Assembly: GCF_014279595.1 (NCBI RefSeq)
Contig: NZ_CP047943.1
Span: forward strand, 1,488,001-1,552,000
Direction: 5' to 3'
Length of the DNA: 64,000 bases
Source: Synechococcus sp. RS9909
Lineage (GTDB): Bacteria; Cyanobacteriota; Cyanobacteriia; PCC-6307; Cyanobiaceae
The notes below the pieces were generated by a model. The model made no database searches and was not told where the DNA came from. It saw nothing but the letters and a program-made list of their open reading frames with translations. How positions within the stretch are numbered: the stretch's first letter is position 1; each line of letters opens with the position of its first letter. This document shows, in pieces, positions 46,142-54,468 of this stretch. The translations under genes and the position numbers were made by a program.

Positions 46142-46212
46142 GGTGTTTGGGTTTCGGGTTCGCCTCCACCTGTCAGGGATGGTCTGGGACCAGCACCCGA
46201 AACAGACAGGTG
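46142..46212 (-). promoter_or_regulatory. Pseudoknot-like 5' leader of rpsB
   Basis: Read on the mRNA, 46212-46205 (CACCUGUC) pairs with 46174-46167 (GACAGGUG), and 46203-46195 (GUUUCGGGU) pairs with 46159-46151 (ACCCGAAAC). The two perfect helices of 8 and 9 bp are interleaved (A-B-A'-B'), which is an H-type pseudoknot, and a 5-bp hairpin (UGGUC/GACCA, 46192-46180) sits in the loop between. A GGAGG motif lies between A' and B', 21 bases before the AUG, so folding of B/B' would bring it closer to the start. Fits a ribosomal-protein autoregulatory leader sensed by S2; that role is inferred. Confidence 0.7.
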
Positions 46213-46259
46213 TGCGGAATGAATGAACCCATTGAACTTATCAAAGCGACCGTTGCCGC

Positions 46260-47192
46260 TCAGGCGATGCCCTGCTGCCGCGCTTCCCGCGCCATCGCCC
46301 GCACACCGATCCGATTGAGCGGCAACCGCAGCAACTCCAGAGCCAGATCGGGACGACCGCGGCGAATCAACCAGGCAAGAATCGGCCGCAGACTGCGTTC
46401 ATTCAGCAGCCCTCCCAGGGTGAGCAGCTCCCAGAGCAACCGATGCAGCCAGGTGAACTGAATGATGAAACGTACCCGACGGCTGGGGTGCTTGCGATAA
46501 AACACCAGTCCCATCCGGGCCCGTTCCCGCTCCACCCGCACCAGATCGGGAATCTGCTGCAGGCGAAAGGCGGGATGCCAGTGATATCCCACAGCCTCCG
46601 GACACTTGACCAAGACGACGCCCATCTGACGAAGGCGCTCACCCAGCTCGAGGTCTTCCCAGCCATAGAGACGAAAGCCGGTGTCAAACAGACCGGAGCG
46701 TTCCAGCACCTCCCGATCAATCGCCACATTGCCGGTGGCGAAATAGGCCCAGGAGAGGTCACGCAGCTTGTGACGTTCCGAGGTGGGATCGGCGAAATTG
46801 GCCGTGTTGATCACGGCGCCATAGGTGAAACAGAGTCGATCACCCCGTTGCCGCCAGGTGCTCTCTAAGGCGGCGGCGTGGGAGGCCAGGAATCCTGATG
46901 TCACGACCAGATCACTGTCGATGAACACGATCACATCGCCTCGGGCCTGATCGACGCCGCGGTTCCGCCCCTCAGCGGGTCCGCCATGGGCCTGCTCAAC
47001 GAGTCGCACATGGGGAAAGCGGTGGCTGTTGTCGCGCAGCCAGTCGGGTGTGCCATCGGTGGAGCCATCGTCGACGACGACCACCTCATACCCCTGCAGC
47101 AGTGGACCGGCTTGCTGCTGCTCCAGGGCGTTCAGACACTTCTCAAGGATCGGCCGCCGGTTGTAGGTGGGGATGACGATGCTGGCAAACAT
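46260..47192 (-). CDS. Family 2 glycosyltransferase
   Basis: 310 residues, GT-A fold. SIVIPTYNRRPILEKCL at the N terminus, VVVDDGSTDGTPDWL, a GRNRGVDQARGDVIVFIDSDL segment with the DSD metal site, and GWEDLELGERLR as the catalytic acid region (E-D). C-terminal amphipathic helices. Sugar donor and acceptor unknown; likely envelope polysaccharide or lipid. ATG 47192 chosen; GTG 47198 adds two residues. A terminator separates it from the upstream small gene. Confidence 0.85.
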   Translation of the reverse strand: MFASIVIPTYNRRPILEKCLNALEQQQAGPLLQGYEVVVVDDGSTDGTPDWLRDNSHRFPHVRLVEQAHGGPAEGRNRGVDQARGDVIVFIDSDLVVTSGFLASHAAALESTWRQRGDRLCFTYGAVINTANFADPTSERHKLRDLSWAYFATGNVAIDREVLERSGLFDTGFRLYGWEDLELGERLRQMGVVLVKCPEAVGYHWHPAFRLQQIPDLVRVERERARMGLVFYRKHPSRRVRFIIQFTWLHRLLWELLTLGGLLNERSLRPILAWLIRRGRPDLALELLRLPLNRIGVRAMAREARQQGIA

Positions 47193-47233
47193 CCGCACGG
47201 AATCGGCAGGGGTTGTCTCAGCCTAAAGACATG

Positions 47234-47255
47234 AAAAAAGGGGGCCGAGGCCCCC
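47234..47255 (-). terminator. Rho-independent terminator after the 51-residue gene
   Basis: On the minus strand GGGGGCC and GGCCCCC form a 7-bp stem around a 2-base spacer (47240-47255), followed by six T (47239-47234). It ends the pcyA-devBCA-small gene transcript. Confidence 0.92.
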
Positions 47256-47278
47256 AAACAGAGTCTTGCGACCGCGGA

Positions 47279-47434
47279 TCAATCGGCGGCGCCACCATTG
47301 TTAGCCGTCCCGGTCACCCCATTGCCAGCACCTTCACCGCGGCCGTCGTTACGGAGCTTGCGCTTCTTGAACTTGCGGGCGTAGGCGCGATTGCGCTCCT
47401 GCTTTTCCTTCTTGAGATTTCTGCGCTTGGCCAT
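47279..47434 (-). CDS. Small, very basic protein (51 residues)
   Basis: Starts MAKRRNLKKEKQERNRAYA and continues KFKKRKLRND, then a Gly/Asn/Ala-rich tail. About 17 Lys/Arg in the first 32 residues, which suggests RNA or ribosome binding. The frame has an ATG at 47434, ends in TGA and is followed at once by a terminator, which supports it as a real gene. It lies 38 bases after devA. I recall similar small conserved proteins in marine picocyanobacteria but know no function. Confidence 0.75.
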   Translation of the reverse strand: MAKRRNLKKEKQERNRAYARKFKKRKLRNDGRGEGAGNGVTGTANNGGAAD

Positions 47435-47472
47435 GCGGTTCGAAGAATGGATCGTCGAGAACTGCCACCAAC

Positions 47473-48198
47473 CTACCCTTCCGCCGCATAGAGGCGGCCG
47501 TCTTCCATGCGCACCAGCCGATCGGCCAAATCAAGGATGCGGGGGTCATGGGTGACCATGAGCACCGAACAGGCCTGTTCCCGGGCAAGCCGACGCAAGA
47601 GCTCCACCACTTCGCGGCCGGTGGTGCTGTCGAGCGCCGCCGTGGGCTCATCAGCCAGAAGCAACTGGGGCTGGGCCGCCAGCGCCCGGGCAATGGCGAC
47701 GCGCTGCTTCTGACCACCGGAGAGATCGTGGGGGCGCTTGTTCATGTGATCCTCCAGGCCCACCGCCCGCAACCATTCCCGCGCCTGACCGCGGCGGGCG
47801 GCATAGGAGAGGTTGGGCAGAAGGTCGGCGCCCATCTGCACGTTCTGTTCCGCCGAAAGGCAACGCAGCAGGTTGTGACCCTGAAAGATCATGCCGATCC
47901 GGCGTCGCAGGCGCTGCCTGGCGCCCCGACCTGCGCCGCGCAGTTGCTCGCCGAACACGCGCAGATCGCCCTCCTGCACCTGACGCAGCGCCCCGATGAG
48001 GGTGAGCAGGGTGGTTTTGCCGCATCCGGATGGTCCGGTGAGCAGCACCACCTCGCCGGGCTCGATGCGCAAGAACACCTGCTGGAGCACCTGACGGCGC
48101 ATGTCGCGACGGCCATACCAGTGGCTCAGGCCCTCGATGTCGACCGTGGGGGAACCAGCCGATGGGCTGAACGCCAAGGGAGACAGGGGCCTGGTCAT
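47473..48198 (-). CDS. devA: DevA-type ABC transporter ATPase
   Basis: 241 residues. Walker A GPSGCGKTT, Q-loop IFQGHNLL, signature LSGGQKQRVAIARAL and Walker B LLLADEPTAALD place it in the MacB/LolD-like DevA group. With DevC and DevB it forms an envelope exporter; in Anabaena DevBCA exports heterocyst glycolipids through a TolC-like protein, but unicellular cyanobacteria also carry sets for unknown substrates. ATG 48198 chosen; devC ends 5 bases upstream. Confidence 0.92.
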   Translation of the reverse strand: MTRPLSPLAFSPSAGSPTVDIEGLSHWYGRRDMRRQVLQQVFLRIEPGEVVLLTGPSGCGKTTLLTLIGALRQVQEGDLRVFGEQLRGAGRGARQRLRRRIGMIFQGHNLLRCLSAEQNVQMGADLLPNLSYAARRGQAREWLRAVGLEDHMNKRPHDLSGGQKQRVAIARALAAQPQLLLADEPTAALDSTTGREVVELLRRLAREQACSVLMVTHDPRILDLADRLVRMEDGRLYAAEG

Positions 48199-48202
48199 CG
48201 CG

Positions 48203-49375
48203 TCAGAAGATCTCGGCGGGATCGGCATCGATCAGGCGACGCATGGCGAGACAGGCGGACACCATGCACATCACCAGAATCATGCTGAACACGGTGATGG
48301 CACGGGAGAAGTCCATCCCCACGGGCAGCCGGGTGGCCTGGCGCACGAACCAATACAGGCCCTGACCGGCGAGGTAAGCCGGCACATAACCGAACATCGC
48401 CAGCAGCAGCCCCTCCCGCACCACCACACCCAGCAATGAGGAGAGGCGATACCCCATCGCCATCAGGGTGGCGTACTCGGGCAGATGGTCGCTCACATCG
48501 GTGTAGAGCACCTGATACACAATCACGCAGCCCACCACGAAGCCCATGGCAGCGCCGAGGGTGAAGATGAATCCGATCGAGGTGCTGCTGCGCCAGTAGT
48601 TCTGCTCGAAATCGATGAATCCCTGCTTTGTGAGCACGCGCACGTCCTGAGGCAAGAGGGCCTGAAGTCGCTGCTGCACCAGGGCCGGATCCGCGCCGGG
48701 CTTCAACCGGATCAGGCCGAGCTCGATGCTCCCCGGCGGAGTGTTGGGCATGAGATCGAGGAAGGTCTCGGAGCTGGTGAGCAGGTTGCCGTCGGCCCCG
48801 AAGCTGGTGCCGAGCGCCACCAGACCGGCCACCCGCACCCGGTTGCCACTGATCTCGCTCTCCACGGTTCGCCCGTCGCGGAACCATTCGGCGACGGGGC
48901 CGAATTCAGGCCGGGAGCGTTCGTCAAAGAGCACCCGACCCTTCTGCGAGAGAAGACGAGCCTTGGCGGGCAGGTCCTGATCGGTGAAGAAAGGATCGCC
49001 CGGATCAAACCCCAGCGCCAGGATGGAGCGGGTCTGAAGCGTTTCCGGATTACGCCACAACATCAGACTCCAGTGCACCGGGGTGATGCCTTCCACGGCC
49101 GGATCAGCCATCACCTGGATCAGCCGCCGCCGCGGAAACCCCGCCATTCGCACCGAGCTGGTGGAGCGGGGACTGATCAACACCAGGTCAGCGTCAAAGC
49201 GACGATGCACGGTGACGCTGGCATCAAACAACCCATCCCGAAAGCCGAGCTGCATGAACATCAGAATGCCGGCGAAGCTGATGCCCGCCAGGGCCACCAG
49301 AAGCCTCACCGGTTGGCGCACCAACATCAGCGACGCCAGGGGAATCCGACGCCACCACCAGAACCGGCCCATCAA
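48203..49375 (-). CDS. devC: DevC-type ABC transporter permease
   Basis: 390 residues with the FtsX/MacB layout: one N-terminal helix (LLVALAGISFAGILMFMQLG), a large periplasmic domain (residues about 50-260) and three C-terminal helices. The start IPLASLMLVRQPVRLLVA and late YATLMAMGYRLSSLLGVVVREG are typical DevC. Ten bases after devB and five before devA. Confidence 0.92.
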   Translation of the reverse strand: MMGRFWWWRRIPLASLMLVRQPVRLLVALAGISFAGILMFMQLGFRDGLFDASVTVHRRFDADLVLISPRSTSSVRMAGFPRRRLIQVMADPAVEGITPVHWSLMLWRNPETLQTRSILALGFDPGDPFFTDQDLPAKARLLSQKGRVLFDERSRPEFGPVAEWFRDGRTVESEISGNRVRVAGLVALGTSFGADGNLLTSSETFLDLMPNTPPGSIELGLIRLKPGADPALVQQRLQALLPQDVRVLTKQGFIDFEQNYWRSSTSIGFIFTLGAAMGFVVGCVIVYQVLYTDVSDHLPEYATLMAMGYRLSSLLGVVVREGLLLAMFGYVPAYLAGQGLYWFVRQATRLPVGMDFSRAITVFSMILVMCMVSACLAMRRLIDADPAEIF

Positions 49376-49385
49376 CGCCCCCTCG

Positions 49386-50297
49386 TCACGGATTCTGGAA
49401 GCGGGCGATCACCTTCATCCCAGCCAACCGGCTCACCTTGGCCGCTGATTCAGGCGAAAGCCGCACGCGCACTTCCACGATGCGCGCATCGGCATCCCCG
49501 GTGGGATCGGTGGAGAGAACCCGCCGTTGGCGCACCTGGGGGCTGATCCGCACCACTTCACCACTGAGGCGACCGCTGAAGCCACCGTTCTCGCTCACCA
49601 GGGCAACGGGCTGACCGAGGCGGATGCGATTGACATCCGATTCGTACACCTCGATCAGGGCCTCCATCTGCTGGCTGGCACCCACCTCGAGCACACCATC
49701 GGCACTGGACCGTTCACCAACGCGGGTGTGCAGCTTCAGCACCACACCATCGATCGGTGAGCGCAGCTCGGAGTCGGCCAGATCGGCCTTCAACTTGCGC
49801 TCCCGAGCAAGAGCTTCACGCCGCTCACCCTCGAGGCGCACCAGCTCATCCTGCTTGTCTTCCAGCAGCACAAGCGCGGCGGCTCCTTCCCGGGCAGCAG
49901 CGGCGTAACGGGACACTTCCCGCTTGCCCATACGGATTTGAATGTCGAGGGTGCGCAGCTTCTCCCTCACCGCCGCAAGGTCCGCCAGGATCTGGGGGCG
50001 GCTGTCGAAGCGGGCGAGCACATCGCCTTGAGCCACAGGATCGCCCTCCTGCACCAACAGTTCGGCCACCCGAGGCGTGCCGCCGAAGCCACTCACCGGA
50101 GCGGCCAGGCGCCGCACATCACCAGCGGGCTCCAGCTGACCAAGGGCCGCAACGGCTTCCGGTGGGCGGACCGCTTCAGCTGAGGGAGCCACCGGCCTGG
50201 TGGGGGCGGAAGGGCGACGCAGGATCGCCACCAACAGGATCACCACCAGCAGACCCAGCCCCCCCACGAGCCAGGCGAGGCGAGAACGGGTGTTCAA
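49386..50297 (-). CDS. devB: DevB-type membrane fusion protein (HlyD family)
   Basis: 303 residues from TTG 50297. One N-terminal membrane helix ([20 protein letters not shown]), a lipoyl/barrel-sandwich region split around a coiled-coil hairpin (residues about 105-170), and a beta-barrel ending. It links the DevC permease to an outer-membrane channel. The TTG overlaps the pcyA stop by four bases (TTGA), so translation depends on pcyA; longer starts in frame would run through pcyA and are unlikely. Confidence 0.88.
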   Translation of the reverse strand: MNTRSRLAWLVGGLGLLVVILLVAILRRPSAPTRPVAPSAEAVRPPEAVAALGQLEPAGDVRRLAAPVSGFGGTPRVAELLVQEGDPVAQGDVLARFDSRPQILADLAAVREKLRTLDIQIRMGKREVSRYAAAAREGAAALVLLEDKQDELVRLEGERREALARERKLKADLADSELRSPIDGVVLKLHTRVGERSSADGVLEVGASQQMEALIEVYESDVNRIRLGQPVALVSENGGFSGRLSGEVVRISPQVRQRRVLSTDPTGDADARIVEVRVRLSPESAAKVSRLAGMKVIARFQNP

Positions 50298-51034
50298 GGC
50301 TGCGGCGGATTGTCGAAGAGCAGGTCCTCGATGTAGCGGTCCGCCCACTCCGGACTGAACGCCTTTTCCAGAACCCGTCGCGTCTTGTCGTTGCGTTTCT
50401 GTTGGAGGCAATAGGAGAGCTGACCCTGATATCGGGCGATGGTAGGAACTGCCTGAGGCGGATCGGGCTCGGCCTGGTCGATGGCGGCCGCAAGAATCGC
50501 CAGGTAGGACCCCACCAGATCCACAAACCACCCCTCCTCCTCCCGATCAACCGGGCGGATGAAGCGCACGTACGGGGAGAAGATCGTGCCCCAGGGCGGC
50601 AACTCGCGCACCTGCTGGAACGGCGGCAACACCAGATCCTCCAGCGGACTCCGCACCGCATCGGGCAAGCGGTCTGTCACCGGGGAGAGATCGACGATCG
50701 CGGCGGAGATGCCGGCCGGACTGGCGACCAGATCAGCGCCGAAAACAGGCAGATCAAAACGCGGATCCGGAAAAAACACGCAATGAAGGATCTGCAGGCC
50801 AAGCCCCAGTCGGGCCGTTTCCAGATGGAGCTTGCGCAGGCCCCTGCAGCGATGCAGCTCGTTGCGAATGAACAGCGCTTCGCCATCGAGGCTCGCGCTG
50901 ATCTCCTCCAGGGAGGGATCCACCGCCAGATCGTCCAGCGCCGGCAGCTGGGAGCGGCACTCCCGGATCCGATCCGCCAGGGCATCCATCAAGGGATGCA
51001 TGGGCCGGTCGGGAGCGGTGACGGTCGTCGACAC
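50294..51034 (-). CDS. pcyA: Phycocyanobilin:ferredoxin oxidoreductase
   Basis: Reduces biliverdin IX-alpha by four electrons to phycocyanobilin, the chromophore of phycocyanin, allophycocyanin and phytochromes. About 246 residues. [12 protein letters not shown] at the N terminus, [22 protein letters not shown] in the middle and [14 protein letters not shown] at the end are PcyA patterns. Start GTG 51034 or ATG 51001; both lie within 55 bases of the opposing M16 gene. First gene of an operon with devBCA. Chromophore is used by apcF at 62 kb. Confidence 0.92.
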   Translation of the reverse strand: MSTTVTAPDRPMHPLMDALADRIRECRSQLPALDDLAVDPSLEEISASLDGEALFIRNELHRCRGLRKLHLETARLGLGLQILHCVFFPDPRFDLPVFGADLVASPAGISAAIVDLSPVTDRLPDAVRSPLEDLVLPPFQQVRELPPWGTIFSPYVRFIRPVDREEEGWFVDLVGSYLAILAAAIDQAEPDPPQAVPTIARYQGQLSYCLQQKRNDKTRRVLEKAFSPEWADRYIEDLLFDNPPQP

Positions 51035-51053
51035 AGGTGCGAAAGAGCACAGA

Positions 51054-52340
51054 ATGGGACTTTGCCACGGGATCCTGAGCCACCCCACCCCCGGCCCTGA
51101 GCTGTTGCATCAGACCCTGGCCAACGGCAGTCGCTGTGTGCTCGCCCCCATGCCGGAGAGCCCGCTCACCTGTCTGGATTTCTGGTGCCGGGCCGGTAGC
51201 GCCAGCGAAGGGAACGGAGAGGAAGGGCTGGCCCACTTCCTCGAGCACATGGTGTTCAAAGGCAGCGACCGGCTCGGCGCCGGGGAGTTCGACCTGCGGA
51301 TTGAAGCCCTCGGCGGCAGCAGCAATGCCGCCACCGGTTTTGATGACGTGCACTTTCATGCCCTGGTGCCGCCCGATGCAGCGGCGGAGGGACTGGAGCT
51401 GCTGCTCGATCTGGTGCTGCAACCGGCCCTGCAGGCGGAGGCCTTCGCCATGGAGCGGGATGTGGTGCTCGAGGAGATCGCCCAGTACCGCGATCAACCG
51501 GATGAACAGGTGATCCAGCAACTCCTCTCAGCCTGCTGCCCCGACCAGGCCTATGGACGACCGATCCTCGGCTGGGAGAGCAGCCTGCAGGCCAGTGATC
51601 CCGAGGCGATGCGGCAGTTCCACCGCCGTCGCTACCAGGGTCCCCAGTGCTGCCTGGCCATGGCCGGAGCGATCCCAGCCGGCTGGGAGCACTGGCTGCA
51701 ATCGAGTGCGCTGGCCGGGCTCGACAGCAAGGGCGACGGCACCCCTGGCCCCAGCGAACCCATGCTCCACTTCCGCCCCGGTCGGCAGGAACAACGGGTG
51801 CCCCGACTGGAAGCAGCGCGGCTGCTGATGGCCTGGCCGGCACCGCCCGCCCGGGAGCAGACCACCCTCATGGGCTTCGATCTGGCCACCACGGTGCTGG
51901 CGGAAGGACGCCGCAGTCGCCTGGTGCAGCGCCTGAGGGAAGAGCTGCAGATCGTGGAATCGATCGACATGGACCTGACCAGCCTCGAGCAGGGAAGCCT
52001 GGTGATGCTGGAAGCCTGCTGCCCTGCGGATCTGGTGACGCGGGTGGAAGCGGAGGTGTGCGCCGTGCTGAAAGCGATGGTCGACGCACCGATCGAACGC
52101 CAGGAGCTCGATCGGGCCCGACACCTGGTGGGCAACGGACTGCGCTTCAGCCTCGAAGCTCCGGGGTCGGTGGCGGCCATCGCCGGCGCCCAGACCCTCT
52201 GGCGAGGTCCCCAGGCCCTCCTGGATCCCCTGCTGCAGATGGAGGCCTGGGACGGCCCCAGCCTGCGGGAGCGGATTGTTCCGGCGCTGCAACCGGAACT
52301 GGCCAGCACCTTGATCGCCCTCCCTGCGGATCCCGCGTGA
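51054..52340 (+). CDS. M16 zinc metallopeptidase, active subunit
   Basis: 428 residues. The inverted zinc motif HFLEH lies at residues 61-65, with the third ligand Glu141 in ERDVVLEEI, 76 residues later as the family requires. Two homologous halves of about 210 residues. Such processing-peptidase-like enzymes work as heterodimers with an inactive partner, here the next gene, whose ATG overlaps this stop (TGATG). Substrates in cyanobacteria unknown. No signal peptide seen. Confidence 0.93.
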   Translation: MGLCHGILSHPTPGPELLHQTLANGSRCVLAPMPESPLTCLDFWCRAGSASEGNGEEGLAHFLEHMVFKGSDRLGAGEFDLRIEALGGSSNAATGFDDVHFHALVPPDAAAEGLELLLDLVLQPALQAEAFAMERDVVLEEIAQYRDQPDEQVIQQLLSACCPDQAYGRPILGWESSLQASDPEAMRQFHRRRYQGPQCCLAMAGAIPAGWEHWLQSSALAGLDSKGDGTPGPSEPMLHFRPGRQEQRVPRLEAARLLMAWPAPPAREQTTLMGFDLATTVLAEGRRSRLVQRLREELQIVESIDMDLTSLEQGSLVMLEACCPADLVTRVEAEVCAVLKAMVDAPIERQELDRARHLVGNGLRFSLEAPGSVAAIAGAQTLWRGPQALLDPLLQMEAWDGPSLRERIVPALQPELASTLIALPADPA

Positions 52341-53605
52341 TGGCGACACCGGAATGGATTGTGGATGCGATCAGCACACCCGGTGTGATCGCCGCCAAGC
52401 TCTGGCTGCGGAGGGGAAGCGGCAGTGATCCGCTCGGACAGCGTGGCGCCCATCAACTGCTGGGATCCAGCCTCACCCGAGGCTGCGGCCCCTACGACCA
52501 TCTCCAGGTCGCCGACCTGGTGGAGGGCTGCGGCGCTGGCCTGCGGTGCGACACCCATGAAGACGGCATCCTGATCAGCCTCAAATGCCAGGACCGTGAT
52601 GCCAGGCGGCTGCTGCCCCTGCTGGGGTGGATGCTCGCCGATCCCCATCTGGCCGAGGAGCAGGTGGAGCTGGAACGGGATCTCAGCCTGCAGGCCCTCC
52701 AGCGCCAACAGGAGGATCCCTTCCACCGGGCCCATGACGGCTGGAGACAACTGGCCTATGGAGACGGTCCCTATGGGCACGACCCGCTGGGAATCGCCGC
52801 CGAACTGGAGACGCTGAATGCGGAGATCCTGCGTCCCCTGGCCGGGCAGTTGGCCCGCCGCCAGGGCATCCTCGCCCTCTCCGGCACGATTCCTGACGGT
52901 CTGCTCACGGAGATGCAGGCCTTCCAGGGGTTCAGCGAACCGGCCACCGACCGCGACTGCTCAGGCGCAACCGGCTTGCCACCCATGGCAAAGACCGACC
53001 GATCGGCACGGGTTGGCCTCCAACCGCTCGACACCGAACAGGTGGTGATCATGCTCGGCCAGCCGACCCTGCCCCATGGCCATGCCGATGACCTGGCCCT
53101 GCGCATGCTGCAGGCGCACCTCGGGGTCGGCATGACCAGCGTGTTGTTCCGTCGACTGCGGGAGGAGCATGGCGTCGCTTACGACGTGGGCATTCACCAT
53201 CCAGCCCGCGCCGGTGCCGCTCCCTTTGTGCTGCATGCCAGCAGCAGTGCGGAGCGGGCGGCGCTGAGTCTGCGCTTGCTGCAGGAGGCATGGGATGAGC
53301 TGGCCCAGCGGCCGCTCACGACCCAGGACATGACGCTGGCCGCAGCCAAGATCCGCGGTCAGATCGCCCATGCCACCCAGACCTCAGGCCAACGGGCCGA
53401 GCGTCGCGCCCAGCTCAGGGCCCTCGGACTGGCCGATGATTACGACCACACCAGCCTGGAGCGCCTGGCCACACTCGAACCCGAGCAGCTGCGCAGGGCC
53501 GCCGAACGTCACCTTGATCGCCCCCTGCTCAGCCTCTGTGGACGCGGCGCCGTGATCGACTCTCTGGCATCAGAGTGGAGCCAAAGGACTCAGCGCAGCC
53601 GTTAA
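52340..53605 (+). CDS. M16 family protein, inactive partner subunit
   Basis: 421 residues, same fold as the preceding gene. At the place of HxxEH it has HQLLG (38-42), so it cannot bind zinc. YDHLQVADLVEGCGAGL and RLREEHGVAYDVGIHHP (substrate-binding region with R-x(n)-Y) are preserved. The pair mirrors mitochondrial MPP beta and alpha, where the inactive chain binds substrate. The last four bases overlap the opposing sipA end. Confidence 0.92.
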   Translation: MATPEWIVDAISTPGVIAAKLWLRRGSGSDPLGQRGAHQLLGSSLTRGCGPYDHLQVADLVEGCGAGLRCDTHEDGILISLKCQDRDARRLLPLLGWMLADPHLAEEQVELERDLSLQALQRQQEDPFHRAHDGWRQLAYGDGPYGHDPLGIAAELETLNAEILRPLAGQLARRQGILALSGTIPDGLLTEMQAFQGFSEPATDRDCSGATGLPPMAKTDRSARVGLQPLDTEQVVIMLGQPTLPHGHADDLALRMLQAHLGVGMTSVLFRRLREEHGVAYDVGIHHPARAGAAPFVLHASSSAERAALSLRLLQEAWDELAQRPLTTQDMTLAAAKIRGQIAHATQTSGQRAERRAQLRALGLADDYDHTSLERLATLEPEQLRRAAERHLDRPLLSLCGRGAVIDSLASEWSQRTQRSR

Positions 53606-53844
53606 GAGGCAGGGCCAGCGGATGCACCGGCCTCGGAGATCCGCTGCAACTGGTCGAGGGGAATCAGAAACGTGCCGCGACGAAAGCGCACCACGGCGGT
53701 GTTCAGCGGCCGCAGACCGACCAGTTCTCCCGGTTCCTCGGTGGTCACAAGATCAGCCGGCCTGAGCATGGGCATCGGATCAGCGGTTTTCAAATAGGGC
53801 AAAGGGCGTCGGAGCTGGACGCGATCGCCGATGACTGGGTTCAT
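53602..53844 (-). CDS. sipA: SipA-like protein (DUF3148), partner of histidine kinase NblS
   Basis: 80 residues, SH3-like barrel: VGDRVQLRRP-type start (IGDRVQLRRPLPYLKTADP) and PMPMLRPADLV, then VVRFRRGTFLIPLDQL. SipA binds and activates the sensor kinase NblS, which controls light and nutrient stress responses through RpaB/SrrA. A frame open to 54489 runs under bioY and is a shadow; ATG 53844 gives the family size. 48 bases separate it from the divergent bioY. Confidence 0.85.
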   Translation of the reverse strand: MNPVIGDRVQLRRPLPYLKTADPMPMLRPADLVTTEEPGELVGLRPLNTAVVRFRRGTFLIPLDQLQRISEAGASAGPAS

Positions 53845-53892
53845 GATCCCTGGGCAATGGATGCGTCCTACAGCAGGATGGTGGCCAGTTGA

Positions 53893-54468
53893 GTGATGCC
53901 CGTGCGGGCTCTGGCCACCTGGAGCGGCGCCGTCGCCGGCCTGATGCTGATTCTGGTGGGCAGCCTCATGCCCGCTGCCGTTGTGCTTCCCGTGCTGCCT
54001 CCCCAGGTGCTGCCGCTGCCGAGCACCTGGCAGGTGCCGGCCCTGTTGCTCACGGCCCTGGTCTGCGGCCCCCGCGCCGGCGTGATGGCGGCCATGGCCT
54101 ATCTCACCATCGGCCTTGTGGACCTGCCCGTCTTCCATGACGGCGGTGGCCTCGGGTATCTGCTCAATCCCGGCTTCGGCTATCTGGCCGGCTTTGTTCC
54201 GGCCGCCTGGCTCTGCGGGCGCCTGGCCCAGCAACGGGGCATGAACGATCTGGCGCGTCTCAGCCTGGCCGCGATCGCCGGGCTGCTCACGATTCAACTC
54301 TGCGGTCTGCTCAATCTGCTGCTGGGCAGCCTGTTCGGACGCTGGAGCGAACCACTGCCCACATTGCTGTTCAGCTACGGCATCGGTCCGTTCCCAGCCC
54401 AGATCGCTCTCTGCATTGCCGCCGGGGTGTTGGCCCTGCCGCTCCGGCGCCTGCTGATCATTGATTGA
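53893..54468 (+). CDS. bioY: Biotin transporter substrate-binding protein BioY
   Basis: 191 residues, six hydrophobic segments. Family patterns: LLLTALVCGPRAGVMAAMAYLTIGLVDLPVF and GGGLGYLLNPGFGYLAGF. BioY is the S component of an ECF biotin importer; no bioM/bioN genes are near, so it may use a shared energising module or work alone. Start GTG 53893 or ATG 53896. The stop overlaps the lspA ATG (TGATG). Confidence 0.92.
   Translation: MMPVRALATWSGAVAGLMLILVGSLMPAAVVLPVLPPQVLPLPSTWQVPALLLTALVCGPRAGVMAAMAYLTIGLVDLPVFHDGGGLGYLLNPGFGYLAGFVPAAWLCGRLAQQRGMNDLARLSLAAIAGLLTIQLCGLLNLLLGSLFGRWSEPLPTLLFSYGIGPFPAQIALCIAAGVLALPLRRLLIID

Noticed and set aside
47435-47472. tRNA-like GGTTCGAA between devA and the 51-residue gene
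   Set aside because: The gap is only 38 bases and has no acceptor or anticodon stem. I found no complete tRNA cloverleaf in any gap of the window.
51647-52339. Upstream extension of the second M16 gene
   Set aside because: It overlaps the first M16 gene in another frame and is Arg/Gly/Pro-rich without pattern. ATG 52340, overlapping the upstream stop, begins the recognisable M16 fold.
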